Below, piece by piece: positions 1 through 7,255 of a DNA stretch of 9,556 nt; positions within the stretch are counted from its first letter, which is position 1, and every line of letters starts with the position of its first letter. This DNA comes from Verrucomicrobiales bacterium (GTDB lineage: Bacteria; Verrucomicrobiota; Verrucomicrobiia; Limisphaerales; UBA9464): positions 1-9,556 of the forward strand of contig DLVS01000544.1 in NCBI GenBank assembly GCA_003445095.1. The letters run 5' to 3'. The position numbers were made by a program, and so were the translations under genes. The notes under the pieces were generated by a model, which searched no databases, was not told the DNA's origin, and saw only the letters and a program-made list of their open reading frames with translations.

Positions 1-185
1 TCCACGCTCGTCAATTGGCCACACGCCGCCGTATGCAAGTCGCAGAGCGCCGACATCTCCCGCAAATACTCGCGGCAGGCAGGGCAATGTTCCACGTGGT
101 CGCGAGCGCGCTCGGCTTCCGCCGGGCTCAGCGCCGAAGACGCCAGCAAGGCCACCGATTCGCGATCACAAGCAGACGATTTCAT
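1..185 (-). CDS. Zinc-binding anti-sigma factor, N-terminal part (runs off window)
   Basis: The first 61 codons are in the window; the 3' end lies beyond position 1. The ATG (185-183) overlaps the sigma-factor TGA as ATGA, and AAGGAG (complement of 194-199) sits 8 bases upstream, so the start is well supported. The peptide shows H30-x3-C34-x2-C37 (around HVEHCPAC), the signature of the zf-HC2 / ZAS anti-sigma fold. In that family the N-terminal domain binds the cognate ECF sigma factor and keeps it inactive, often with a following membrane segment and periplasmic sensor; whether those are present cannot be seen here. Being coupled to the sigma gene fits a regulator-antiregulator pair. An alternative is a short soluble zf-HC2 protein without a membrane segment. 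Confidence 0.85.
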   Translation of the reverse strand, partial: MKSSACDRESVALLASSALSPAEAERARDHVEHCPACREYLREMSALCDLHTAACGQLTSV

Positions 186-832
186 ACGTCGTTCTCCTTC
201 CGTAGCGCAGTCAACTGACGAAGGCGTTCCAATCCGTGAAACAGTCGCGACTTGACGGTGCCGACCGGACAGCCAAGCGCCGCGGCAATCCCTTCAAGGG
301 AATCCTCGGCATAGAAGCGGAGATAAACAACCTCGCGCTGTCTCGCCGGGAGCTTTTCCAGGCTGCGCAGTACGCGCGCGGCTTGCTCGGCCTGCTCCGA
401 CTGCACTCCCGGCGCCGCGGTGGGATCGGGGACATCGGCGAGAAATCGTTCGGTCGTCTCTCGCTCGCCGCCGAAGAGCAACGAGAAAGGGACGGGCCAC
501 CGTTTCCGCCTCGAGCTGCGATGTCGGTGAATCAATATACTGCACAGCCAAGTGAAAAAACGGCAGGCACCGTGATAGCGCCCGAGACAGCGCCACGCTT
601 CGACGAAGGTTTCCTGTACGAGATCCTCCGCCGCGCCGGCATCACCACAGAGTCCCATCGCTTGGCGCAGGAGTCGGTCGCCGTGCTCTCGGCAAAGCTC
701 ATCAAAGGCCTCACAGTCACCCGAGCGAGCCCGACCGATGAGGTCGAGCCCATTGCAAGGCACCGTTGTGACTGGTTCGGTGTTCAACGCGAGGGTCACG
801 GTTTTTGAGGAAAGCGGCGGAAGTCGCCTCAC
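182..832 (-). CDS. ECF-type RNA polymerase sigma-70 factor
   Basis: A 216-residue extracytoplasmic-function sigma factor that would direct RNA polymerase to a small regulon. Region 2 spans about residues 36-110, with the conserved DLVQETFVEAW stretch at 70-80 (core binding and -10 recognition). A variable, Pro-rich linker covers about 111-150. Region 4 covers about 152-208, with LPARQREVVYLRF and a helix-turn-helix in LEGIAAALGCPVGTVKSRL (-35 recognition). There is no region 1.1 or 3, as expected for ECF members. The longest start is a GTG (832-830) that overlaps the TGA of the upstream secreted-protein gene as GTGA. No clear ribosome site precedes it, and in-frame GTG 799 or TTG 787 are alternatives, because conserved sequence only begins near residue 28. 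The 3' end overlaps the anti-sigma gene by 4 bases. The promoter it recognises was not identified. Confidence 0.93.
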   Translation of the reverse strand: MRRLPPLSSKTVTLALNTEPVTTVPCNGLDLIGRARSGDCEAFDELCREHGDRLLRQAMGLCGDAGAAEDLVQETFVEAWRCLGRYHGACRFFTWLCSILIHRHRSSRRKRWPVPFSLLFGGERETTERFLADVPDPTAAPGVQSEQAEQAARVLRSLEKLPARQREVVYLRFYAEDSLEGIAAALGCPVGTVKSRLFHGLERLRQLTALRKENDV

Positions 833-2082
833 TTGACCGGTTTCCCGGCGTTCTTGCCATCAAGATAGAAAGCCGGCCCGTCTTTTTCGATGAAGATTAG
901 CGAGGCATTCCAGTCGTCAGGGTACCTCATCTTCGAACTCACCTCGAATCCGCGATCCGTCCCGTCAAACTCGAAGCGGCGAAGATGAAACGGCGCTTGA
1001 AGTGTGGGATCGAGTATTTGGGCAAATGCTCCGTCGCCTGCTTGGCGATACTCGAAGGCCGCTCGTAACATCGCCAGCTTGACTTCGACGGCGAATTCCT
1101 TGATTCGGCACTTCTCGAACGCGGGGAAAAAGTCCTTCACGAGTTGGTTGGGATGTTTCTTCAGCTTCTCGTTGAAGGCTTGGATCAGCGGGAGGAATTG
1201 TTGATACGGCACTGTCATCAGGACTGCGGCCTCCTCATAGAGGGGATCCAATTCCTTAAGCTGCTGAAGCAATCCTGCGGTGGTTCCGCCCGCTGCCTGA
1301 ATCACGCTCTCCGGCGTGGGTGAATTCGTTTTCTTCGAAGGATCCTCCGACTGATCCATGACTGAGTGCAATAGTTGGCGGGTCTTCTGTAGGGCCTCCG
1401 ACTCGTCAGTGGAATCCGACTGAAACTCCCTGATTTTGCGGGCCAGCCAATCCTTGAACGAGACACGTTCCGTCTCAATACACTGTACGATGGCGCCACG
1501 AGCAGGCGCGGCTTCAATCCCGTCCATAATTTGCTGTAATGTTTCCGGGCCGAGCCGGAACCAATTCTCAGCGAGGCTCGACACGAGAATGTTCTCAATC
1601 GCGAACTGGACGAGAGCCGAGATGAGGATTCCGTCCCGTGAAACCTGCCGTCCGAGGACAAAGGCAGCCAAGAAGTCATCACGGGCGTCGTCGGGGCGGC
1701 CGTTTTCCAAGTGCCACCGAATCCGCAACCGCGCGGCCTGAGTAAGCGATTTCGCTTTCGCGAGGCTGGGGAGAAGAAGTTCGGGGCCTTGGGAAAGGTC
1801 GTAACCCCAGTCGCACGGCACCTTCTGCCGGGCGGCCAGGCGAAGGAGGTTGAAGGAGTTATCGTACGTCGCGATCTGTTGGTTGAACCGCTCGTCGAGC
1901 TCACGCCCGCGCCATTCGTTGGTGAATAGATGGTCCTGCTCCGAGCGGTCAGGCATCACTTGAATGGCCTGCGAGTACAGCAACGCCGGATTGATATTCG
2001 TCCGAGGGCTCGGCGATAACGAGCCTTGATCGGCAAAGGCGTGCATAAAGGCAAATAGCCAGGCTGCGACAATGATTCTCAT
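829..2082 (-). CDS. Secreted protein of unknown function
   Basis: I do not recognise a named family. The reading frame is open back to 2214, but ATG 2082 is preferred because the next 17 residues form a signal peptide (MRIIVAAWLFAFMHAFA, then DQG). The 44 residues upstream of it are charged and low in coding character. The mature protein (about 400 residues) begins with NPALLYSQAIQVMP, a pattern I associate with predicted exported proteins of Verrucomicrobiota and Planctomycetota. It continues as a mainly helical chain, with arginine/alanine-rich helices resembling repeats in the middle and a more beta-like C-terminus. No catalytic motif, lipobox or later membrane segment was seen. The gene is first in the leftward cluster and its stop overlaps the sigma-factor GTG, suggesting the three are co-transcribed. 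It could be a product sensed or controlled by the sigma/anti-sigma pair; that is inference from position only. Confidence 0.8.
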   Translation of the reverse strand: MRIIVAAWLFAFMHAFADQGSLSPSPRTNINPALLYSQAIQVMPDRSEQDHLFTNEWRGRELDERFNQQIATYDNSFNLLRLAARQKVPCDWGYDLSQGPELLLPSLAKAKSLTQAARLRIRWHLENGRPDDARDDFLAAFVLGRQVSRDGILISALVQFAIENILVSSLAENWFRLGPETLQQIMDGIEAAPARGAIVQCIETERVSFKDWLARKIREFQSDSTDESEALQKTRQLLHSVMDQSEDPSKKTNSPTPESVIQAAGGTTAGLLQQLKELDPLYEEAAVLMTVPYQQFLPLIQAFNEKLKKHPNQLVKDFFPAFEKCRIKEFAVEVKLAMLRAAFEYRQAGDGAFAQILDPTLQAPFHLRRFEFDGTDRGFEVSSKMRYPDDWNASLIFIEKDGPAFYLDGKNAGKPVK

Positions 2083-2424
2083 GACGGTGATTCTTTTGGT
2101 GATTTCGACTAAATGAACTCGCGGCCGCTTGCTCCTTAATCGCCGTTCGGCTTCAGATGGTTCATTATTTTGTGGTGGTTGGAGGCCGCAGCGTAAGAAT
2201 TGCGACTCTTCCATCTGTTGATTTCGGTGTCGGAGCAGGTCGCAAGCTCGCTGGAGAACTGCTCATCATTGTACCTCCGCGCCGTCGTACCATCATCCGA
2301 CTTCCGTCTTGGCTCATCCCGTGCCGCGGGCATTCTTCGCTTTGCCACCTTGCTTCCGAATCGCTTTGGAATTCTCGGTTGACCCTCAAGCGGCTGGCTC
2401 GGCAACATAGTTGAGTTCGCGGGA
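2083..2424. other. Divergent intergenic region
   Basis: This gap lies between the leftward secreted-protein gene and the rightward effector-like gene and should hold both promoters. A TTGACC at 2379-2384 is -35-like for the rightward gene, but the best -10 at suitable spacing (CAACAT, 2403-2408) matches only half the consensus, so I do not call it as a promoter. In the rightward gene's frame a TGA at 2380-2382 closes the region upstream of ATG 2425, and no alternative start lies between them. The minus strand carries an uncertain small ORF, listed separately. No inverted repeat strong enough to call an operator was found. Confidence 0.5.
2136..2408 (-). CDS. Uncertain small hypothetical protein
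   Basis: A 90-codon minus-strand frame starting at ATG 2408-2406; it is open up to a GTG at 2468. It is basic in its first half (RIPKRFGSKVAKRR) and polar in its second (YNDEQFSSELATCSDTEINR, then KSRNSYAAASNHHKIMNH). The second half has a balanced, protein-like composition, which is why it is reported at all. No domain, signal peptide or membrane segment is recognisable. It would lie 53 bases upstream of the secreted-protein ATG on the same strand. Against it: no clear ribosome site, Arg/Lys-rich composition typical of antisense frames in GC-rich DNA, and a likely clash with the promoter of the rightward gene. It could instead be a remnant of a repeated or decayed element. Confidence 0.2.
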   Translation of the reverse strand: MLPSQPLEGQPRIPKRFGSKVAKRRMPAARDEPRRKSDDGTTARRYNDEQFSSELATCSDTEINRWKSRNSYAAASNHHKIMNHLKPNGD

Positions 2425-3681
2425 ATGAAATCACCGGTTTCGAGCTTAAAAGATCGGCAATCCTCCACGAATTCGCCTCATCGAGAAGCTTCGTCGACTG
2501 CCATCGCCCTCGCACCGCCGCAATGCGGCCTGGATTTCGTTGACCGCGAATTGAGCGCTGTGAATCCCGCGGCGGCGCCAGCGCGGTACTCACCCCCCAC
2601 GGACTCGGCCACTCGATTCGCCCCTCGCGGTTCACGGGGCGCGGTACCTCCTAGCGCTTCGTCGGCTAGACCACTCCCGTTATCAACCGGCGGGCCGGTG
2701 ATCCAACGCTACACCAAGATTCCGGTCGCCCAACAAAAGCCAAATTATTGGCAGGGGCTCAACGCAGATCTGCGCGTTTCCGACGACGGCAACATGGCGG
2801 TGAAACACGTCAATGGCGTTCCGGACAATACCAACGCCTATCAAGAGTTCTTCGCCACGCCCGCCGTCCTCCGACAAAGCGCTCAAGTGCTTCAAGCCAT
2901 CGACTCGGCCTTCACCATCACCCAAGGTCAAGGCACCCTCGTCGGACCGCCACCGAACAGCCGGCTGGCCTGGCTTTTGGGTCGTACCCAAACGCTCTAC
3001 GAGGCTGATATCTCCAATCAGGACCTCGCCCGAAGCGGGCAGGGGGATTACACCTTCAATGCGTGCAGTGCGAACATGTCCAATTTCATTGGCGTTCTAC
3101 GCACCCTACCGCTGGATCCTCAACGACTCGAGCAACGACGGGACCTCATCCTCAAACTCCACGGTGCCTTTAATTTCGAGCAACGCGAAATCAACGTCGG
3201 CGAAGAATTGACTAAAGCGATGCGCGAGGCGCGCCAGATCGCCACCGGCGCCAACACCAGCGGCGAGGCGAAAACGGCCTATAATGCCCTGAGCCATTGG
3301 ATGCGCCAATGGGTGAGTTGGCGTTACGGCCTCAACGCCAGCGCCCTCCCTGACATCGGTGAAGGCTGGGGGATCATGCAAGGTGGGAAGAAAGGCCAAC
3401 CGTCCTACGGACACTACGCTCCCGTGATCGCGCAGAGTGATCATGATCGTGTCACCCTTGAAAATGACGTCAGTCAGAGGACCGGAAGCCGGTCGCCCAA
3501 AATCGGTACGATTAATCCCAATTGGTACATGCGGATGTTTGGCCCAGTGAAGAAGCACTGGTTTTCCGCCACTGAAGACCAATCTTTTTACGGCGAGGCC
3601 CTTCGTTTCGAGGAAGACGATTTTGGCGAGAACCCGCTGGTGGCCCGAATCGGCTCGACGCAGCGACGCCAGCAAAATTGA
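2425..3681 (+). CDS. Putative eCIS-type effector with papain-like C-terminal domain
   Basis: A 418-residue protein with two parts. Residues 1-90 are low-complexity, rich in Pro, Ser, Ala and Arg, with no signal peptide, and contain GLDFVDRELSAV at 35-46. PVIQRY at 91-96 marks the junction. VIQR-type motifs and leaders containing FVDNRPEA-like strings are, from memory, frequent in DUF4157-associated cargo of extracellular contractile injection systems. The rest is globular: NACSANM (C214) sits in the first conserved block; GHYAPVIAQSDHDRVTLEND (H330, N347 or D348) follows; then NWYMRMFGP (366-374) and QSFYGEA (386-392). Cys, then His in a beta-hairpin, then Asn/Asp fits a papain-fold or NlpC/P60-like hydrolase. 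Start ATG 2425 is the only option after the in-frame TGA at 2380. No immunity gene or injection-system gene is adjacent. The effector role is inference; a polymorphic toxin or an unrelated hydrolase are alternatives. Confidence 0.6.
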   Translation: MKSPVSSLKDRQSSTNSPHREASSTAIALAPPQCGLDFVDRELSAVNPAAAPARYSPPTDSATRFAPRGSRGAVPPSASSARPLPLSTGGPVIQRYTKIPVAQQKPNYWQGLNADLRVSDDGNMAVKHVNGVPDNTNAYQEFFATPAVLRQSAQVLQAIDSAFTITQGQGTLVGPPPNSRLAWLLGRTQTLYEADISNQDLARSGQGDYTFNACSANMSNFIGVLRTLPLDPQRLEQRRDLILKLHGAFNFEQREINVGEELTKAMREARQIATGANTSGEAKTAYNALSHWMRQWVSWRYGLNASALPDIGEGWGIMQGGKKGQPSYGHYAPVIAQSDHDRVTLENDVSQRTGSRSPKIGTINPNWYMRMFGPVKKHWFSATEDQSFYGEALRFEEDDFGENPLVARIGSTQRRQQN

Positions 3682-4153
3682 AGTCGACCCCGGCGAGCCC
3701 GAACACGAACCGTTCCTCCCACACTGTGTCCCTGACTTGATTGTTTCAGCCGAACTCGAACCCGAAAAGCTCCTGGTATTTCCGGAAGTCCGCTGTAGCG
3801 AAGATGTGGCTCTTTGCCCGGGGTTGACCGCCCGCGCTCCGACTGCCTTCGAGCTTGAAATGAGGGGAATTTTGCCGCAGTGATTGCGTCGCCGCGAGAG
3901 CGGCAGTTCTTTCCAGTTTTCCCTGCCCGGTGCGTGTATCGAGATTGTGTCCTTCGACCTTGTCTCAACCTCGGGAACATCAAAGCGGATTATAAGCATG
4001 CCAACGCCAGGCCTCGAATACAGGAAGGCGACGGGTGCCCGCTGTTCCCACTTGGTCTCTTCAGGTAGAAGGGACCCTTTCTCCCACGGCCAGGGCGGGG
4101 TTTTCTTTGCTCCGTTTCTCCCCCGTTCCCCAGTTCAACGGCAGGCCCCGACG
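3682..4153. other. Gene-poor region with a coding-like remnant frame
   Basis: This gap lies between the effector stop and the stop of the leftward PQQ fusion gene, so it should receive transcripts converging from both sides. No convincing gene is present. The plus-strand frame one base ahead of the effector frame stays open to TGA 3881-3883 with protein-like codon use and balanced composition (PDLIVSAELEPEKLLVFPEV), and after that stop continues with a weaker stretch (GACIEIVSFDLVSTSGTS). It lacks an ATG at a sensible position; only TTG 3623, inside the effector gene, could start it. An imperfect hairpin AGAAGGGACCCTTTCT at about 4068-4083 has no T-run and is not called a terminator. Confidence 0.45.
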
Positions 4154-6655
4154 TCATGGTTCCTCGGCCCGCACGCGGAAGAACCGAGATTCTCCCGGGG
4201 CGAGATCGACTTCGATCCCCTGCGGATCCAGCGGGAAGGACGCCTCCTCCAGCCCGGGAACATCTCGAACCTCCCACGTATCGCTATCCAAGGTATCGGC
4301 CGTCTCAATCCAGATCACGCGATCAGCCGGTTGGAGGATCTCCAGCCGCAGCCCTTCACCAGTTGGGCGCGCAAAAAGGCGGGGAGCGATGGTCAGCGTG
4401 GGGGTTGCTAGGGATTGAATCCAGCGGCGCACGACGGCTACCCCGTCGGGATCGGCCACCACCGTTGCCAGCGGAGGCATTTGGCCTGGTCCGCGACTTT
4501 GCAGCCGCTGCCATAGTTGCGAGTGGACGAGGTCGCCGGGCACCACGACCCGATTGGCGGGATCGCCTCGATCGTCGTTGAGCGCTCCATTGATCATTCC
4601 GGAACGGTCAGTGAGCGTGTCCAATCGAAGGTCAAAAAGCCCACCTCCACCTCCGCCGGGGCGGTGGCAATACGAGCAATTAACCGCCAACCAAGACCGC
4701 GCTCGCCAATGGAGGCTTACCGATTCGTCCGTCGGTACTTTGAGTGGGCGCAATGAGCTCGTCGACGAGGGCGGATTCCAAAAGTAGCCGTCCCGGATCA
4801 TTGTCGCCAGCGTTCGGTTGGCCGCCTGATGCGTCTGTGCCGCCGTAAAGCTAAGAGAATATCCCGCTGCCGCTGTGTGGCAGCTCATACATTCCGCTCT
4901 GCTGGGGTAACGCCACACTCGGTTTACTGGCAGGCCATCAACGACCCGCGTGAGCATCTCTTCAGCCCCCTCCTCCGGCACCAACACGGCGTTGGTGGCG
5001 GAGTTCCAACGATAAGTGACCCCGTAAGCGCCGGTCTCGTTGCGGACCAGGAAGCGCGTCTCTAGTCGACGTACCGACGACGCGACCCCACTCGTCATCA
5101 TCATCGAAAAATGTTTTATCCACACGGTTCCGGGAGGCGACCCGAACGCTTCCGCATTCGTATAAGTCAGGAACTGATTGGTGGAAGGAACGCAGAACCA
5201 GCGTGTCTTGCTGGCGGAATCCGACCAGAAAGGGAGGCGAATCCAATACGGAACTATTCCCGGATTCGGCGTGAGGGTCTGGAGGTTGGCGAAGGCGCCC
5301 GTTTCGGCCAACGTCGGAGGCAGCGGCCCATCGCCGATAATGCCGTCACCCACGAGCCGTTTGATCGATCCCGAGGCCACGCACGCCAAGATATCCCCGT
5401 TCCGCGGGTCGATCCCAAAGGCCGTGATCCGGCTTTCGCCAGTCAAGCGATTAACCAAAGGCGCTAAGCCGCTGCGCCGCCGTAGCGACCAAACATTTCC
5501 ACTACCGTAGTCGGCAAAAATGTATTCGCCCTGAAGCGCCGGAAAACGCGTCCCTCGATACACCCGACCGCCAATGATCGCATTCCCACGCATGGTGCCC
5601 GACCCATGATCATAGCTGTAGATCGGAGCCACATAGTTGAACACCGGATCGGTTAGGAATCCATCCGGCACTCCGGCTTTAGGGCCTGCGGCTGGCCCTT
5701 CCCGAAATGCCCAGCCGTGATTGGCCCCAGCACGTGTCACAAACACCGATTCCCAGACGCCTTGCCCTACATCACCCACCCACAGTTCCCCCGTAAGTGA
5801 ATCAAAGGAAATTCGCCAGGGATTGCGCAGTCCGACCGCCCAATATTCCGCTCGCAACTTGGTGGTATCGATGGCGGCTCCAAGAAAGGTCGTCGCGCCC
5901 ACAAACGGGTTGTCGGCCGGAATCCGGTAAGCACCGGCGACCACGGCCGGATGCGGTGTCGGGACAATGGAGTCCTGGCGGTTGTCGACATCCAACCGCA
6001 GAATACCCGCGAACAGGTCCTTGGTAATCTTCTGACTGTTACTACCCTGGTCATTCGCGCCGCCTTCATCCCCCAGGGATACGTAGAGATATCCATCGGG
6101 ACCAAAATGCAAATCGCCACCATTGTGGTTGCCTTGGGAGTCGTATTGCTGGAAGAGAATTGCTTCGGTGGGATTCGCCCGATTTTCGTTCGTGGAGGAT
6201 ACGCGGAACTCCGAGAGCCGATCGTGGAGCCAATCCCTCGTTTGATTCCCGGTCCGAGCCATACAAGTTCGAAACACAAAAAAGCGCCCGTTGCTGGCGT
6301 AGTTGGGATGAAAGGCGAGTCCGAGAAGACCTCGCTCGCCGGCGAAAATAGTGGTGCCAGAGACGTCCAAGAACAACGCCTTGGTAGGCTGGGCCAGGTT
6401 TGTGATCACCATGATCCGGCCCCCTTGTTCTACGACGAATAAACGTTGCGAGTCTCCGGGCGGCGACGCGAGCGCAATGGGATTCGAAAATGTCAAAGAG
6501 GCAAGCGAGGTGACGAACTTGTAGCCCTCCTCAGCCTGAGGCGTTAGAGGCAACGTCAGTGTCGTGTTCTCTACCCGCCCGGCGGCAGCAAGAGCCAGCT
6601 GGGCGAACGTCGAAATCCCCACCGCGACGCTCATTCTTAGCAACCTGATGTTCAT
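4154..6655 (-). CDS. Secreted PQQ-dependent sugar dehydrogenase fused to di-heme cytochrome c
   Basis: An 833-residue exported protein. A signal peptide covers about residues 1-24 (ends ALAA). Residues about 45-440 form a soluble glucose dehydrogenase-type beta-propeller: GERGLLGLAFHPNY (106-119), HNGGDLHFGPDGYLY (177-191, H177 matching the catalytic-base His of the family), VGLRNPWRISFD (274-285, with the PQQ-contacting Arg at R277) and VGDVGQGVWE (293-302). Residues about 450-750 resemble the SO2930-type cytochrome family: VPYWIRLPFWSDSASKTRW, heme-binding CMSCH (589-593) and CSYCH (660-664), and GQMPPLA (724-730), whose Met may ligate heme. Residues about 755-833 form a beta-rich tail ending FFRVRA. 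The likely job is periplasmic oxidation of a sugar or alcohol, with electrons passed directly to its own hemes; the substrate is unknown. The start is ATG 6655, with M8 an alternative; no Shine-Dalgarno site is visible. It appears to be monocistronic. Confidence 0.9.
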   Translation of the reverse strand: MNIRLLRMSVAVGISTFAQLALAAAGRVENTTLTLPLTPQAEEGYKFVTSLASLTFSNPIALASPPGDSQRLFVVEQGGRIMVITNLAQPTKALFLDVSGTTIFAGERGLLGLAFHPNYASNGRFFVFRTCMARTGNQTRDWLHDRLSEFRVSSTNENRANPTEAILFQQYDSQGNHNGGDLHFGPDGYLYVSLGDEGGANDQGSNSQKITKDLFAGILRLDVDNRQDSIVPTPHPAVVAGAYRIPADNPFVGATTFLGAAIDTTKLRAEYWAVGLRNPWRISFDSLTGELWVGDVGQGVWESVFVTRAGANHGWAFREGPAAGPKAGVPDGFLTDPVFNYVAPIYSYDHGSGTMRGNAIIGGRVYRGTRFPALQGEYIFADYGSGNVWSLRRRSGLAPLVNRLTGESRITAFGIDPRNGDILACVASGSIKRLVGDGIIGDGPLPPTLAETGAFANLQTLTPNPGIVPYWIRLPFWSDSASKTRWFCVPSTNQFLTYTNAEAFGSPPGTVWIKHFSMMMTSGVASSVRRLETRFLVRNETGAYGVTYRWNSATNAVLVPEEGAEEMLTRVVDGLPVNRVWRYPSRAECMSCHTAAAGYSLSFTAAQTHQAANRTLATMIRDGYFWNPPSSTSSLRPLKVPTDESVSLHWRARSWLAVNCSYCHRPGGGGGGLFDLRLDTLTDRSGMINGALNDDRGDPANRVVVPGDLVHSQLWQRLQSRGPGQMPPLATVVADPDGVAVVRRWIQSLATPTLTIAPRLFARPTGEGLRLEILQPADRVIWIETADTLDSDTWEVRDVPGLEEASFPLDPQGIEVDLAPGESRFFRVRAEEP

Positions 6656-7255
6656 AGATAGCCCAATTCGTTTTGAGGCTGAGTCCTCATTTCACTTCGA
6701 TTGTTCCAAGCAACGCTTGACCGGCTTGAATCAACTATCCAACCGAACAAGCCACGAAGAGGCAGCGACGAATGCAGTCGTGGTCGTTCGGGAATCTTTG
6801 GCTTGCTGGGTCAGCGAGTTGCAAGCGCAGGTCGCTGGAACCGCGCCACCGATGCTCCAATTCTGAGCAACTCGCACCAAAACTCGACTACCGTGACCCA
6901 ATCTCCCGCGCCCGAGCGAGATCCAAGTGGGTAACAAGCACCAAGGTTGGCCTCCGGGGCGACCGACACTCGCGAACCGACATCGCCGGCGCGTTGCACA
7001 ATGCATTTGGGCTGGATCGTTGGTACGCACTTTGCATGTGCCGGTCGGTTAAGGACCGAAGGACGCGAGGCTGAAATAGAACGGACGTTTGGGCGAGGCG
7101 CCCTAGCCATCCTCCGTCGATGCACTTGAACCAGGGCTCGGTTGGTCGATCCACATTTGTCGGTTGGCCTGGTCAAAGAGGTCGGGTCGGAACTCAAATA
7201 CTCAGTCGCCTCAGGCTTTCGCCCGGACCCTAACCGGCGTAGCGTCCGGCCTCGC
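6656..7255. other. 600-base intergenic region without a recognisable gene
   Basis: This stretch separates the start of the leftward PQQ fusion gene from the start of lgt, so both promoters should lie here. Several frames of 60-130 codons are open on both strands, but all are rich in Arg, Ser and Pro, overlap each other and show no known motif; I treat them as chance frames of GC-rich DNA. A small hairpin TCGGT-TAAGG-ACCGA lies at 7045-7059, with no T-run after it. No tRNA, riboswitch, strong promoter pair or long repeat was recognised. Confidence 0.5.

Noticed and set aside
236..808. A 190-codon plus-strand frame opposite the sigma factor
   Set aside because: The minus-strand frame encodes both conserved sigma regions; the plus frame is its complement with no domain.
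2083..2214. N-terminal extension of the secreted protein to 2214
   Set aside because: A clear signal peptide starts at ATG 2082; 44 extra charged residues in front of it would block export.
2379..2408. TTGACC as a -35 element for the effector gene
   Set aside because: The best -10 at 18-base spacing matches only three of six consensus positions and lies just 16 bases from the ATG.
3106..3999. A 297-codon open frame on the minus strand opposite the effector gene
   Set aside because: It overlaps the effector for most of its length, is Arg/Ser/Gly-rich and shows no motif; the plus-strand frame has the recognisable blocks. It is an antisense shadow.
4068..4083. Near-palindrome AGAAGGGACCCTTTCT after the PQQ fusion gene
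   Set aside because: The stem contains a wobble pair and no T-run follows on either strand, so a terminator call is not supported.
7045..7059. Hairpin TCGGT-TAAGG-ACCGA before lgt
   Set aside because: Only five pairs, no T-run, and expected by chance in this base composition.
6811..7197. A 128-codon minus-strand frame upstream of lgt
   Set aside because: Composition is Arg/Ser/Pro/Ala-rich, other frames of similar length overlap it, and no ribosome site or motif is present.
7142..7255. N-terminal extension of Lgt from TTG 7142
   Set aside because: The family begins at the PILFHLG block; the extra 38 codons carry charged, non-conserved residues that would precede the first membrane segment.
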